Below, piece by piece: positions 34,192 through 43,739 of a stretch of DNA of 64,000 bases. Below the pieces are notes generated by a model. The model worked only from the letters and a program-made list of their open reading frames with translations. It was not told where the DNA came from and did not search any database. Every line of letters begins with the position of its first letter. Within the stretch, counting starts at the first letter, position 1. Source of the stretch: Aliirhizobium wenxiniae (lineage in GTDB: Bacteria > Pseudomonadota > Alphaproteobacteria > Rhizobiales > Rhizobiaceae); the NCBI RefSeq assembly GCF_019511445.1, contig NZ_JAEUAN010000003.1, positions 124,001 to 188,000 on the forward strand, read 5' to 3'. Both the position numbers and the translations under genes were made by a program.

Positions 34192-36015
34192 TTAGAGAGC
34201 TGCCTTCGACTTGTCGAAGCGCTTGCGGTCGTTGGCGTCGAGATAGATCTTGCGAAGACGGATCGACTTCGGCGTGACTTCCATCAGCTCGTCGTCCTGG
34301 ATCCAGGAGAGCGCGCGGTCGAGCGTCATGCGGATCGGCGGGGTCAGGCGAACGGCTTCGTCCTTGCCGGCCGAACGGATGTTCGTCAGCTGCTTGCCCT
34401 TCAGAACGTTGACTTCGAGGTCGTTGTCACGGGTGTGGATACCGATGATCATGCCCATGTAAACCTTGTCGCCCGGCTCGATGATCATCGGGCCGCGGTC
34501 TTCGAGGTTGAACATGGCGTAAGCAACAGCCTCACCAGCCTGGTTGGACAGGAGAACGCCGTTGGTACGGCCGGAGATCTCGCCCTTGTAAGGCTGGTAG
34601 TCGTGGAACAGGCGGTTCATGATCGCCGTGCCGCGCGTATCGGTCAGAAGTTCCGACTGGTAGCCGATCAGGCCGCGGGTCGGAGCCAGGAACTTGAGGC
34701 GAACGCGGCTGCCGCCCGAAGGACGCAGTTCGGTCATCTCGGCCTTGCGCTCGGACATCTTCTGAACGACGACACCGGAATGCTCTTCATCGACGTCGAT
34801 GACGACTTCTTCGATCGGCTCCATGGTCTGGCCGGTCGCCTCATCCTTGTGCATGACAACGCGCGGACGCGAAACGGCAAGCTCAAAGCCTTCACGGCGC
34901 ATGGTTTCGATCAGAACGGCGAGCTGAAGTTCGCCGCGGCCCGATACGTAGAACGAATCCTTGCCTTCGGCTTCTTCGATCTTCAGCGCGACGTTGCCTT
35001 CGGCTTCCTTGAACAGACGGTCGCGGATGACGCGCGAAGTAACCTTGTCGCCTTCGGTGCCGGCAAGCGGCGAATCGTTGACGATAAAGGACATCGTAAC
35101 GGTCGGCGGGTCGATCGGCTGTGCCTGCATGGCTTCGGTAACCGAAGGATCGCAGAACGTGTCGGCGACGGTGCCCTTGGAGAGACCGGCGATGGCGACG
35201 ATGTCACCGGCAACGGCTTCTTCGATCGGCTGACGCTCGATACCGCGGAATGCAAGGATCTTGGAGATACGGCCGGTTTCAACCGTCTTGCCGTCCTGGG
35301 ACAGAACCTTGACGGCCTGGTTCGGCTTGATCGAACCGGAGGCAACGCGACCGGTGATGATGCGGCCGAGGAACGGGTTGGCTTCGAGAAGCGTGCCGAT
35401 CATGCGGAACGGGCCTTCTTCGACCTTCGGCTCCGGAACGTGCTTCAGCACGAGGTCGAGCAGCGGCGCCAGACCTTCGTCCTTCGGGCCTTCCGGGTTG
35501 AAGTTCATCCAACCGTCACGACCGGAACCGTAAAGGATCGGGAAGTCGAGCTGCTCGTCGGTGGCGTCGAGGTTTGCGAACAGGTCGAAAACTTCGTTGA
35601 TGACTTCTTCGTGGCGGCCGTCCGGACGGTCGATCTTGTTGATCGCGACGATCGGGCGAAGACCAACCTTCAGCGCCTTGCCGACAACGAACTTCGTCTG
35701 CGGCATCGGGCCTTCCGACGAGTCGACCAGAACGATCGCGCCGTCCACCATCGAGAGAATGCGCTCGACTTCGCCGCCGAAGTCGGCGTGGCCGGGGGTG
35801 TCGACGATGTTGACGCGAACGCCCTTCCACTCAACCGAAGTCGCCTTCGCGAGAATGGTGATGCCGCGTTCCTTTTCAAGGTCGTTCGAATCCATGACGC
35901 GTTCTGCAACGCGCTGGTTCTCGCGGAACGAGCCGGACTGTTTCAGGAGCTCGTCAACGAGCGTCGTTTTGCCATGGTCAACGTGCGCGATGATCGCGAT
36001 GTTGCGAAGTGCCAT
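34192..36015 (-). CDS. typA: Translational GTPase TypA/BipA
   Basis: A 607-residue ribosome-associated GTPase of the EF-G family, needed for stress and low-temperature growth and for late 50S assembly. G1 AIIAHVDHGKTTLVDELL, switch II VDTPGHADFGGEVERIL, G4 AINKIDRPDGR; then EF-Tu domain 2, EF-G domains III and V, and the BipA-specific C-terminal domain with RSAGKDEAVRLTPP. ATG 36015 gives the standard N terminus MALRNIAIIAHVDHG; the frame stays open upstream without support. Single gene with its own terminator. Confidence 0.97.
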   Translation of the reverse strand: MALRNIAIIAHVDHGKTTLVDELLKQSGSFRENQRVAERVMDSNDLEKERGITILAKATSVEWKGVRVNIVDTPGHADFGGEVERILSMVDGAIVLVDSSEGPMPQTKFVVGKALKVGLRPIVAINKIDRPDGRHEEVINEVFDLFANLDATDEQLDFPILYGSGRDGWMNFNPEGPKDEGLAPLLDLVLKHVPEPKVEEGPFRMIGTLLEANPFLGRIITGRVASGSIKPNQAVKVLSQDGKTVETGRISKILAFRGIERQPIEEAVAGDIVAIAGLSKGTVADTFCDPSVTEAMQAQPIDPPTVTMSFIVNDSPLAGTEGDKVTSRVIRDRLFKEAEGNVALKIEEAEGKDSFYVSGRGELQLAVLIETMRREGFELAVSRPRVVMHKDEATGQTMEPIEEVVIDVDEEHSGVVVQKMSERKAEMTELRPSGGSRVRLKFLAPTRGLIGYQSELLTDTRGTAIMNRLFHDYQPYKGEISGRTNGVLLSNQAGEAVAYAMFNLEDRGPMIIEPGDKVYMGMIIGIHTRDNDLEVNVLKGKQLTNIRSAGKDEAVRLTPPIRMTLDRALSWIQDDELMEVTPKSIRLRKIYLDANDRKRFDKSKAAL

Positions 36016-36176
36016 ATCGAGTTTCTCTGGGGCTGGGGCGCGATTATCGGGAGAAGGCGCCAATTTCGTTGGCGCGCTCTTACCCTGTTTTTCCCGTTTA
36101 TGAAAGGGGGCGAAGAGTTTCGCTCCCTCCCTAGCCATTCCTTGCGAACAGAAGATGACAATTCAGGCGTGAAAAA

Positions 36177-38264
36177 TCAGGCGTCGCTGCCTGAAAGCTC
36201 GGCCACCATGGCCAAACCTTTTTTCTTCAACATGGCAGTGGGATCGGGCAGCTTACCCCGGAAAGCCGTGTAGGTGACTTCCGGATCAATCGAGCCGCCG
36301 ACCGAATAGATATTGTTCTTGAGCTTGCGCGCCATGACCGGATCGAAGGCATTGCCGACCTCTTCGAAGGCCGAGAATGCATCCGCATCCAGCACTTCCG
36401 ACCACATGTAGGAATAATATCCGGCAGCATATCCTTCACCGGAAAACACGTGCTGGAAGTGCGGCGTTGCATGGCGCATGACGAGCGACGCCGGCATCTT
36501 CAGCTCCGACAGAACCTGCGCCTGCACCGCCATCGGATCATCCGACGGAGGCCGCGTATGGAAGGCCATGTCGACCAGAGCCGACGCGGTGAACTCGACC
36601 GTCGCGAAACCCGCGTTGAAGGTGCGCGCGGCCAGAACCTTGTCGAGCAGCTCCTTCGGCATCGGCTTGCCGGTCTCGTAATGGACGGCGTATTTTTCGA
36701 GGATTTCCGGCACCGTCAGCCAGTGTTCGTAAAGCTGCGACGGCAGTTCAACGAAATCGCGCGACACGCCCGTGCCGGAGACGGATGGATAGGTCACATC
36801 CGACAGCATGCCGTGCAGCGCGTGGCCGAATTCGTGGAAGAGCGTACGCGCATCATCGAGCGAAAGCAGCGCCGGCTTGCCTTCCGCCGGCTTGGCGAAA
36901 TTGCAGACATTGTAGATGATCGGCAACTCGCCTTCGGCACCACTTTTCAGTTTCAGCTTGTGCTGCGACTGGAATGAACTCATCCATGCGCCGGAACGCT
37001 TCGAAGACCGGGCAAAATAATCGCCGAGGAAAAGCGCCTTGAGCGCACCGCTTTCGTCACGCAGTTCGAAAACCCGCACATCCGGATGGTAGGCCGCAAC
37101 ACCTTTAAGCTCGGTCAGCGTGACGCCGAACAGCCGCTCGGCGACATCGAAGCAGGCCTCGATGACCTTTTCCAGCTGCAGATAGGGTTTCAGTTCTGAT
37201 TCCGAGAAGGAGAAGGTCCGCTCTCGCAGCTTTTCGGCGTAATAGCGCCAGTCCCACGGCATGACCGGATGGTTCTTGCCCTCTTCGGCCACCAGCTTGC
37301 CGAGGCTTGCCTCTTCTTCAAGCGCCTTGGAGCGCGCCTTGTCCCAGACCTTGTGCAGCAGCCCGTTCACGTTCTCGGCGGTCTTCGCCATCGTGTTGTC
37401 GAGCTTCAGCGCCGCGAAGTTTTCATATCCGAGAAGCTTGGCCTTTTCCGCACGCAGCGCCAGCGTCTCGCGAACGATCGCGATATTGTCGCGCGCACCG
37501 CCGTTCTCGCCGCGCGCCACCCAGGCCTTGAACGCCTGTTCGCGCAGTTCGCGCCGCGCCGAAAACGTCAGGAACGGCTCGATGATCGAGCGCGACAGCG
37601 TCACCATATAGCCATCCGCCTCTCCGCGATCCTTGGCGGCAGCGGCCATCGCATCGCGCAGAAAATCCGGCAGGCCTTCAAGCTCGGCTTCCTCGGTCAG
37701 CTTAAGCGACCATTCCTTTTCATCCCCGAGAACGTTCTGGCCGAACTGCGCGCCAAGACCGGCAAGCTTTTCGCCGATCGAAGAAAGCCGATCCTGTTCC
37801 GGCTTTTCGAGCTTGGCGCCCGATTTGACGAAACCCTTCCAGTGACGCTCCAGCACCCGTTCCTGCTCGAGCGTCAGGCCAAGCTCCGCCCGCTTGTCCC
37901 ACAGCGCATCGATGCGGGCGAAAAGCGCTGCGTTGGTGCCGATCCTCGAGTAATGCCGCGACATTTTTGGCGCGATCTCGCGCTCCAGCGCCTGGATCGT
38001 CTCGTTCGTATGCGCACCGGCCTTGCCCCAGAACAAGGAGGAGACGCGGGAAAGCTCGTCACCAGCAATTTCCAGCGCCACGACGGTATTTTCGAAGCTC
38101 GGCGCTTCCTGATTATTGGCTATCGCGTCGATTTCGGCCTCATGGCTTGCCAGAGCCACTTCGAAAGCGGGGGCGAAATCCTCGTCATTGACGAGATCGA
38201 ACCGCGGCAGGCCTTCATGCCCGCTCCACTCTACAAGGGCACGGTTGACGGAAGCGTTGGCCAT
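36177..38264 (-). CDS. M3 family metallopeptidase (oligopeptidase A/Dcp type)
   Basis: A 695-residue cytoplasmic zinc peptidase that degrades short peptides, including cleaved signal peptides. The zinc site is TLFHEFGHALHGML (HExxH variant HEFGH) with the third ligand Glu in the downstream helix near SRDFVELPSQLYEHW. WMSSFQSQHKL and YYSYMWSEVLDADAFSAFEE are family landmarks. No signal peptide. AAGGA precedes ATG 38264. PrlC versus Dcp cannot be decided by eye. 161 bases separate it from typA downstream, and it is divergent from the MarR gene (158 bases). Confidence 0.93.
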   Translation of the reverse strand: MANASVNRALVEWSGHEGLPRFDLVNDEDFAPAFEVALASHEAEIDAIANNQEAPSFENTVVALEIAGDELSRVSSLFWGKAGAHTNETIQALEREIAPKMSRHYSRIGTNAALFARIDALWDKRAELGLTLEQERVLERHWKGFVKSGAKLEKPEQDRLSSIGEKLAGLGAQFGQNVLGDEKEWSLKLTEEAELEGLPDFLRDAMAAAAKDRGEADGYMVTLSRSIIEPFLTFSARRELREQAFKAWVARGENGGARDNIAIVRETLALRAEKAKLLGYENFAALKLDNTMAKTAENVNGLLHKVWDKARSKALEEEASLGKLVAEEGKNHPVMPWDWRYYAEKLRERTFSFSESELKPYLQLEKVIEACFDVAERLFGVTLTELKGVAAYHPDVRVFELRDESGALKALFLGDYFARSSKRSGAWMSSFQSQHKLKLKSGAEGELPIIYNVCNFAKPAEGKPALLSLDDARTLFHEFGHALHGMLSDVTYPSVSGTGVSRDFVELPSQLYEHWLTVPEILEKYAVHYETGKPMPKELLDKVLAARTFNAGFATVEFTASALVDMAFHTRPPSDDPMAVQAQVLSELKMPASLVMRHATPHFQHVFSGEGYAAGYYSYMWSEVLDADAFSAFEEVGNAFDPVMARKLKNNIYSVGGSIDPEVTYTAFRGKLPDPTAMLKKKGLAMVAELSGSDA

Positions 38265-38422
38265 AAGGGAAATCCTTCTGCGATTCTGATTTGTTTCTGG
38301 GCTACAGGATAGGTTGTTGAGTGTCTGGATCAAGTACGACAAAGCGATGCTTCACGCACTCGTTCCACGCTGCATCAAGCTTTTCCGTTTGCGGCCACGC
38401 GGAAAGATAGTAAGCCAGCCTT

Positions 38423-38920
38423 ATGAGCCTTCCAGTCAAAATCCCCCATGACCCGCCGCAAGGCGATCTCCTGGGCCTGTTGATCGTCGATACCGCGCGC
38501 GCATTGCGAACGGCATTTGAAAATCGCATCAATGCTGCGGGGTTGGGCCTCACCCCCGGCGAGGCAAGGGCGCTGATCCATATCGCCGATCATGAAGGCA
38601 GCAGGCAACTCGACATTGCCTCGCAGATGAGCGTCGAGCCGATGACGCTCTGCACCTATCTCGATAAGTTGCAGACGCTTGGCCTGATCGAGCGCCACAA
38701 ATGCGCAGCCGACCGGCGCGCCAAGCGGATTGCCCTGACGAAGACGTCGGATGAGATGATCCGAAAAATCCGCGCGGAACTCCACGTCATTCTAGACCAC
38801 GCGACTTCAGGCCTGTCGCTGGAAGCCCGAAGCCAGTTGAAAGCGTCGCTTACCGTGGTGAACCGGAACCTCCAGGAGACTTCTCCTCCCGCTGCAACAG
38901 GTGCCGATGAGCGACGCTGA
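38423..38920 (+). CDS. MarR family transcriptional regulator
   Basis: A 165-residue winged-helix dimeric repressor. N-terminal dimerisation helix GLLIVDTARALRTAFENRI; recognition region REALIHIADHEGSRQLDIASQMSVEPMTLCTYLDKL with the wing GLIERHKCAADRRAKRIALT (the D-R-R wing motif of MarR proteins). Its 3' end overlaps the start of the efflux gene by 14 bases, so it very likely controls that pump in response to a toxic compound. No clear operator palindrome was found in 38265-38422. Confidence 0.9.
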   Translation: MSLPVKIPHDPPQGDLLGLLIVDTARALRTAFENRINAAGLGLTPGEARALIHIADHEGSRQLDIASQMSVEPMTLCTYLDKLQTLGLIERHKCAADRRAKRIALTKTSDEMIRKIRAELHVILDHATSGLSLEARSQLKASLTVVNRNLQETSPPAATGADERR

Positions 38921-40118
38921 TACCGCCGCCCGCCCGACAATCATGACAGAGCGGCGCACGACCGTGATCGGCGCGCTTCTGACTGCAATCGGCCCCGTAT
39001 CGATGGCGGTTTATACGCCCGCCATGCCGGAACTGGTTCGCGCTTTCGGCACGACGGAATCGGCCATCAAGCTGTCGCTTTCGCTTTATTTCGGTGGTTT
39101 TGCCTTGGCCCAGCTGCTCGCCGGCCCGGTGTCGGATGCCTTTGGCCGGAAGAAAGCCTCGATTGCCTTCCTGACGATCTATGTCCTCGGCTCACTGATC
39201 TGCGCCATGGCGATCGATGTCAACTGGATCCTGGCGGGACGGCTGATCCAGGGGATCGGCGCGTCGGTCGGCGTCACCGTGGCCCGCGCCGCCGTTCGCG
39301 ACCAGTTTGTCGGAGGGCAGGCCGCGCGGATCATGAACATGATCGGCATCATCCTGGCAATCGGCCCGGCGCTCGGCCCCACGATCGGCGGATTGGCCTT
39401 GTCCGCCTTCGGCTGGCAGTCTATCTTTCTGCTGCTGATCGCCTTCGGCGCCATCGCATTGCTGACCTGCATTTTCGCGCTCAAGGAAACGGCCATTCCG
39501 GATCGCTCGCGCCTGCAGCCCGTCACGCTGGTGAAGACTTATGCCGGCCTGATCATCGACCTGCGCTTTCTCTTCCCCTCGCTCATTCTCGGCGGCTCGA
39601 TCGGCGCGCTTTATGCCCAGGGCACCATGTTGCCCTTTGTCCTGATCGATGTCGTCGGCCTCAGCCCGACCCAGTTCGGCCTCGGCATGCTGGCACAAAC
39701 GGGTTCCTATCTGGCGGGTTCGATCACTCTACGGATGATCTCCGGCCGCATATCCGGTCCTGCCGCGGTTGCGATCGGCATCGCCTTCTGCGGCACGGGC
39801 GGCTTCCTGATGCTGTTGTCCGTGCACCTGCTCGATCCGACATTCCTGTCGATCATGGTCCCGGTCGGCATCTGCACCTTCGGTATCGCCTTCCTGACGC
39901 CGCATGTCGTCACCTCCGGCCTTGCCGCATTTCCGAAAGTCGCAGGCTCCGCCTCCGCGCTGATGGGTTTCATCCAGATGGGCGGCGGCTTTCTCGGCGG
40001 GCTGGTCGCTGCCACCTTCGCAAACCCGCTGACTTCCTTCGGCACGATCATCCCCATCATGGAATTCACCGCGGTCGCGGCCTATCTCGCTCACCGCTTC
40101 ATCAGCCGCCGGCAATAA
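38907..40118 (+). CDS. Bcr/CflA-type multidrug efflux MFS transporter
   Basis: A 403-residue drug:H+ antiporter with 12 predicted helices. SMAVYTPAMPELVRAFG in TM1 and LAGPVSDAFGRKKASIAF (loop 2-3 motif A) with RLIQGIGASVGVTVARA (motif B in TM4, IQGxGA) are diagnostic for the DHA1 Bcr/CflA group exporting chloramphenicol, bicyclomycin or similar. ATG 38907 lies inside the end of the MarR gene; GTG 38901 is an alternative. Substrate is inferred at family level only. Confidence 0.9.
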   Translation: MSDADTAARPTIMTERRTTVIGALLTAIGPVSMAVYTPAMPELVRAFGTTESAIKLSLSLYFGGFALAQLLAGPVSDAFGRKKASIAFLTIYVLGSLICAMAIDVNWILAGRLIQGIGASVGVTVARAAVRDQFVGGQAARIMNMIGIILAIGPALGPTIGGLALSAFGWQSIFLLLIAFGAIALLTCIFALKETAIPDRSRLQPVTLVKTYAGLIIDLRFLFPSLILGGSIGALYAQGTMLPFVLIDVVGLSPTQFGLGMLAQTGSYLAGSITLRMISGRISGPAAVAIGIAFCGTGGFLMLLSVHLLDPTFLSIMVPVGICTFGIAFLTPHVVTSGLAAFPKVAGSASALMGFIQMGGGFLGGLVAATFANPLTSFGTIIPIMEFTAVAAYLAHRFISRRQ

Positions 40119-40147
40119 AAAAGCCCCGCTGCGGTAACAGCGGGGCC
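40115..40147 (-). terminator. Bidirectional terminator between efflux gene and argG
   Basis: Perfect 9-bp stem GCCCCGCTG / CAGCGGGGC (40123-40131, 40138-40146) with a six-base loop. A-rich on the left flank, giving TTTTTTATT on the minus strand, so it terminates argG strongly and the efflux gene perhaps weakly. Confidence 0.85.
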
Positions 40148-40171
40148 TGATTGGAAAATCGGTAAGCCCGA

Positions 40172-41395
40172 TTATTTCAGCTGGTTGCGCTTGGCGAGCG
40201 TGCGCAGGCGCAGCGAGTTCAGCTTGATGAAGCCGGCTGCATCCTTCTGGTCGTAGGCGCCGTGATCGTCCTCGAAGGTGACGAGCGCATCCGAATAGAG
40301 CGACTTGTCGCTTTCGCGGCCGATGACCATGACATTGCCCTTGTAGAGCTTCAGCGTCACTTCGCCTTCGACATGCTCCTGGCTCTTGTCGATCAGAGCC
40401 TGCAGCATTTCGCGCTCCGGCGAGAACCAGAAACCGTAATAGATCAGCTCGGCATATTTCGGCATCAGCTCATCTTTCAGGTGAGCAGCGCCGCGGTCGA
40501 GCGTGATCGATTCGATTGCGCGGTGAGCCGAAAGCAGGATCGTGCCGCCGGGGGTCTCGTAGACGCCGCGCGACTTCATGCCGACAAAACGGTTCTCGAC
40601 GAGATCGAGACGGCCGATGCCATTGTCGCGGCCATAGTTGTTGAGCTGCGCAAGCAGGGTTGCCGGCGACATCTCGACACCGTTGATCGAGACGGCGTCA
40701 CCCTTGCGGAAACCGATCTTGATCGTCGTTGCCTGGTCGGGAGCGGCTTCCGGCGAGATCGTGCGCATATGCACATATTCCGGCGCCTCGACGGCCGGAT
40801 CTTCCAGAACCTTGCCTTCGGAAGACGAGTGCAAGAGGTTGGCGTCGACGGAGAACGGCGCTTCGCCCTTCTTGTCCTTGGCGACCGGGATCTGGTGCTG
40901 TTCGGCAAAGTTCAAAAGATCCGTACGGCTCTTGAACGACCAGTCGCGCCACGGAGCGATGATCTTGATATCCGGGTTCAGCGCATAGGCCGACATTTCG
41001 AAACGAACCTGGTCGTTGCCCTTGCCGGTCGCGCCATGGGCGATCGCATCGGCGCCGGTCTTCTTGGCGATCTCGATCAGGTGCTTGGAGATCAACGGAC
41101 GGGCGATCGACGTGCCGAGCAGATAGACGCCTTCATAAACGGCATTGGCGCGGAACATCGGGAAGACGAAGTCGCGGACGAATTCTTCGCGGACGTCCTC
41201 GATGAAGATTTCCTTGATGCCCAGCATCTCGGCCTTCTTGCGTGCCGGCTCGAGCTCTTCGCCCTGGCCGAGATCGGCCGTGAAGGTGACGACCTCAGCG
41301 TTGAGTTCGGTCTGCAGCCATTTCAGGATGATCGAGGTATCGAGACCGCCGGAATAGGCGAGAACGACCTTCTTTACGTCTTTCGGGAGTGCCAT
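40172..41395 (-). CDS. argG: Argininosuccinate synthase
   Basis: A 407-residue enzyme that joins citrulline and aspartate with ATP in arginine synthesis. PP-loop [67 protein letters not shown]. The length and N terminus [17 protein letters not shown] fix ATG 41395. Single gene; the rest of the arginine pathway is elsewhere. A terminator follows 25 bases after its stop codon. Confidence 0.97.
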   Translation of the reverse strand: MALPKDVKKVVLAYSGGLDTSIILKWLQTELNAEVVTFTADLGQGEELEPARKKAEMLGIKEIFIEDVREEFVRDFVFPMFRANAVYEGVYLLGTSIARPLISKHLIEIAKKTGADAIAHGATGKGNDQVRFEMSAYALNPDIKIIAPWRDWSFKSRTDLLNFAEQHQIPVAKDKKGEAPFSVDANLLHSSSEGKVLEDPAVEAPEYVHMRTISPEAAPDQATTIKIGFRKGDAVSINGVEMSPATLLAQLNNYGRDNGIGRLDLVENRFVGMKSRGVYETPGGTILLSAHRAIESITLDRGAAHLKDELMPKYAELIYYGFWFSPEREMLQALIDKSQEHVEGEVTLKLYKGNVMVIGRESDKSLYSDALVTFEDDHGAYDQKDAAGFIKLNSLRLRTLAKRNQLK

Positions 41396-41506
41396 GATAA
41401 TTTTGTCCGTCTGCGGGTGGCGGCGGAGAAAATTCCGCCGAAATTGGATCGCCGAACTTTTTAGCGAGTTTCTGGGGCCGTGCAAGGAAAACCCGGAGAA
41501 ACAACG

Positions 41507-41797
41507 TCAGAGATGACGCCGCACGTTCATCCGCTGGTGAAGGATGCGGATGATTGTGAGATGAGTATCTGTCTGACGATAGATAACGACGTGAGACCTG
41601 AAGGACAGCGCGAGATAGTTTCGTTTCAGATTTCGCATCATGCGGCCGGATCGAAGTCCTTCCACAAGCATTCGGCAGACATCCCGGAGTTCGAAAGTGT
41701 AGGCCTCGGCTTTCTCGAAGCCCCAATGCTCTTCCGTGTAGTCGTAGATTTCGTCGATATCGGCTTTGGCCTTTGGCGAGAAGACAAGAGCCTTCAT
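41507..41797 (-). CDS. parE: ParE/RelE-superfamily toxin
   Basis: A 96-residue toxin of the ParE branch. FSPKAKADIDEIYDYTEEHWG is the typical N-terminal helix pair, LRSGRMMRNLKRNYLALSFRSHVVIYRQTD the beta-sheet core and IIRILHQRMNVRRHL the C-terminal strand (LHQRMD-like ParE ending). ParE toxins poison gyrase and block replication. Its ATG overlaps the stop codon of the antitoxin gene by four bases. The pair lies between argG and an SDR gene. Confidence 0.9.
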   Translation of the reverse strand: MKALVFSPKAKADIDEIYDYTEEHWGFEKAEAYTFELRDVCRMLVEGLRSGRMMRNLKRNYLALSFRSHVVIYRQTDTHLTIIRILHQRMNVRRHL

Positions 41798-42045
41798 CGT
41801 TGCGCGCGCTGCACCCTTTTTCGCTCGATGAAAGCGTCGAAATCGAACGGCTGCGGCTCGCCCGAAGCTTCTCCCTCGTCGATCGCAGCGCGCAACGCCT
41901 CGATCTCGTCCTCTTCGCTTTCCTTTAGAAGCCTTAGCGCTTCTTCGATCACTTCGCTTTCGGAAGCATAGCGCCCGTCATCCACCTGCTTTTTGACATA
42001 GGCGGCCGTTTCTTCATCCACCCTGATCGATATGATCTCGCCCAT
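41794..42045 (-). CDS. parD: ParD-type ribbon-helix-helix antitoxin
   Basis: An 83-residue antitoxin. Residues 1-45, EIISIRVDEETAAYVKKQVDDGRYASESEVIEEALRLL, form a ribbon-helix-helix DNA-binding domain; the acidic C terminus (about 46-83) wraps the toxin. Antitoxin precedes toxin with an ATGA overlap, the canonical arrangement. A near-perfect palindrome 20 bases upstream is the likely auto-regulatory operator. Confidence 0.9.
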   Translation of the reverse strand: MGEIISIRVDEETAAYVKKQVDDGRYASESEVIEEALRLLKESEEDEIEALRAAIDEGEASGEPQPFDFDAFIERKRVQRAQR

Positions 42046-42064
42046 CGGCTTGGCTCCGCTTCAA

Positions 42065-42087
42065 TATCCCGTCATGTTGACGGAATA
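42065..42087. promoter_or_regulatory. Putative ParD operator
   Basis: TATCCCGTCA-TGT-TGACGGAATA, 9 of 10 positions symmetric, 20 bases upstream of parD. A further half-site-like TATCCCG lies at 42100-42106. Spacing and position suit binding by ribbon-helix-helix dimers for auto-repression of parDE. Confidence 0.55.
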
Positions 42088-42147
42088 CCAGGATGTACCA
42101 TATCCCGCCGGACCTTTGAACAGCAGCGTCATAGAGGAGACCGACCC

Positions 42148-43005
42148 ATGACCGTTACTCATCCCGCTCTGAAAAGGGACAATGTCGCCGTCATCACCGG
42201 AGCCGCTTCCGGCATCGGGCTTGCTGCGGCGAAGGAATTTGCTCGGCAGGGCCTTTCCGTCGTGCTTGTCGACCTGGAGGGAGAAAAGCTCGTCGAGGCG
42301 ACCCGCGAAGTCACCGCACTGGCGGAAGGCGGCGAACACGATGTCGCGGCGATCGGCACCGATGTGTCGAAGCCGGACGAGATCGCAGCGCTCGAACGGG
42401 CCGTCATCCAGCGTTTCGGTCGTGTCCATGTGCTGATGAACAATGCCGGCATCCAGCCCGGCAGCAGCATTTTCGGCCCGCAGGCGAATTGGGAAAACGT
42501 GCTCGCCGTCAACCTGATGGGCGTCGTAAACGGCAGCCGCATCTTCGGCCCCGCGATGATCGCCCATGGCGAACCGGCGCTTATCATCAATACCGGTTCC
42601 AAACAGGGCATTACCACCCCACCCGGCGATCCCGCCTACAACGTCTCCAAATCCGGCGTAAAAACCTTCACCGAAGCGCTGCAGCACGAGTTGCGCAACA
42701 CCGAGGGCTGTCAGGTCTCGGCGCATCTCCTGATCCCCGGCTTCGTCTTCACCCCACTTGCCGCGGGTGGCCGGACGGAAAAGCCGGAAGGCGCATGGAC
42801 ATCGGAACAGACGGTAGACTTCATGGTCGAAAGCCTCGGTCGCGGCGATTTCTACATTCTCTGCCCCGACAACGATGTCGATCGGGCGACTGACGAGCGC
42901 CGCATGGCCTGGGCAATCGGCGACATTATCGAAAACCGTCCGCCACTTTCGCGCTGGCATCCGGATTTTGCCGATGCATCAAGGAAATTCATAAACGGCA
43001 ACTAA
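42148..43005 (+). CDS. Short-chain dehydrogenase/reductase
   Basis: A 285-residue NAD(P)-dependent classical SDR. Cofactor motif VITGAASGIGLAAAKEFA; MNNAGIQPGSSIFGP (NNAG); catalytic Ser in INTGSKQG and Tyr-Lys in AYNVSKSGV. After the Asp-rich VVLVDLEGEKL (Asp at the end of beta-2) NAD is more likely than NADP. The C terminus is longer than in typical SDRs. Substrate unknown. GAGGAG precedes the ATG. Divergent from parDE; 70 bases before the LysE gene. Confidence 0.9.
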   Translation: MTVTHPALKRDNVAVITGAASGIGLAAAKEFARQGLSVVLVDLEGEKLVEATREVTALAEGGEHDVAAIGTDVSKPDEIAALERAVIQRFGRVHVLMNNAGIQPGSSIFGPQANWENVLAVNLMGVVNGSRIFGPAMIAHGEPALIINTGSKQGITTPPGDPAYNVSKSGVKTFTEALQHELRNTEGCQVSAHLLIPGFVFTPLAAGGRTEKPEGAWTSEQTVDFMVESLGRGDFYILCPDNDVDRATDERRMAWAIGDIIENRPPLSRWHPDFADASRKFINGN

Positions 43006-43075
43006 TATATTCATTTGGCAGAAGCTCGGCAGCTGGATAACGATGCCATCGATCATCCAGTTGACGAGTGTCGCC

Positions 43076-43717
43076 ATGGAATTCCTGCCAAGCCTTCCCG
43101 CACTTCTCGCCTTCACTGCGGCGGGACTTCTCCTTGCGATCACGCCCGGCCCGGACATGACGCTTTCGGTCAGCCGTGCGCTCGGCGAGGGCCGTAGACC
43201 GGCCCTCTATACCGTGCTTGGAACCAGTCTCGGCGTCGTCTGTCACACGCTCCTTGTCGCCTTCGGCATCTCTGCACTGATCACCGCCTCGCCGACCGCT
43301 TTCTTCATTCTGAAAACCGGAGGAGCAGCCTATCTGCTGTGGCTCGCCATTCAGGCGATCCGCTTCGGCTCCAAACTCTCGATCGAGAAGATTGAACGTG
43401 CGGAAAGCAGCGCCTTGGCCAACATCTCGGTTGGTTTCTGGGTGAACATCCTCAACCCCAAGGTCGTGATTTTCTTCATGACCTTCCTGCCGCAATTCGT
43501 CTCGGCAAGCGACCCGCATGTGACGGGAAAGCTGATCTTCTTGGGGATCTACTTCATCATTATCGGCATGCCTGTAAACCTGATCGTCGTGCTTGCGGCA
43601 GACAGGCTTTCCACGTGGCTGCAAGCCAATCCAAAAATCCTGCGCGGCATCGACTATACCTTTGCCGGCGTCTTCTCGATCTTCGCGGCAAAGATCTTCT
43701 TCACTCAGGCACGCTGA
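43076..43717 (+). CDS. LysE/RhtB family amino-acid exporter
   Basis: A 213-residue exporter with about six helices. ITPGPDMTLSVSRALGEGRR is the LysE signature, and FWVNILNPKVVIFFMTFLPQF is the conserved NPK box. Substrate unknown. ATG 43076 gives the common N terminus MEFLPSLPALLAFTAAG; ATG 43043 would add 11 residues. It shares no close sequence with the LysE protein of the suc operon beyond the family motifs. A dispersed repeat follows. Confidence 0.88.
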   Translation: MEFLPSLPALLAFTAAGLLLAITPGPDMTLSVSRALGEGRRPALYTVLGTSLGVVCHTLLVAFGISALITASPTAFFILKTGGAAYLLWLAIQAIRFGSKLSIEKIERAESSALANISVGFWVNILNPKVVIFFMTFLPQFVSASDPHVTGKLIFLGIYFIIIGMPVNLIVVLAADRLSTWLQANPKILRGIDYTFAGVFSIFAAKIFFTQAR

Positions 43718-43739
43718 CAGATGAAGCGCTGACCGGCCT

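Noticed and set aside
34126..36273. Open frame of about 715 codons on the plus strand across typA
   Set aside because: Antisense shadow of typA, which has complete GTPase motifs.
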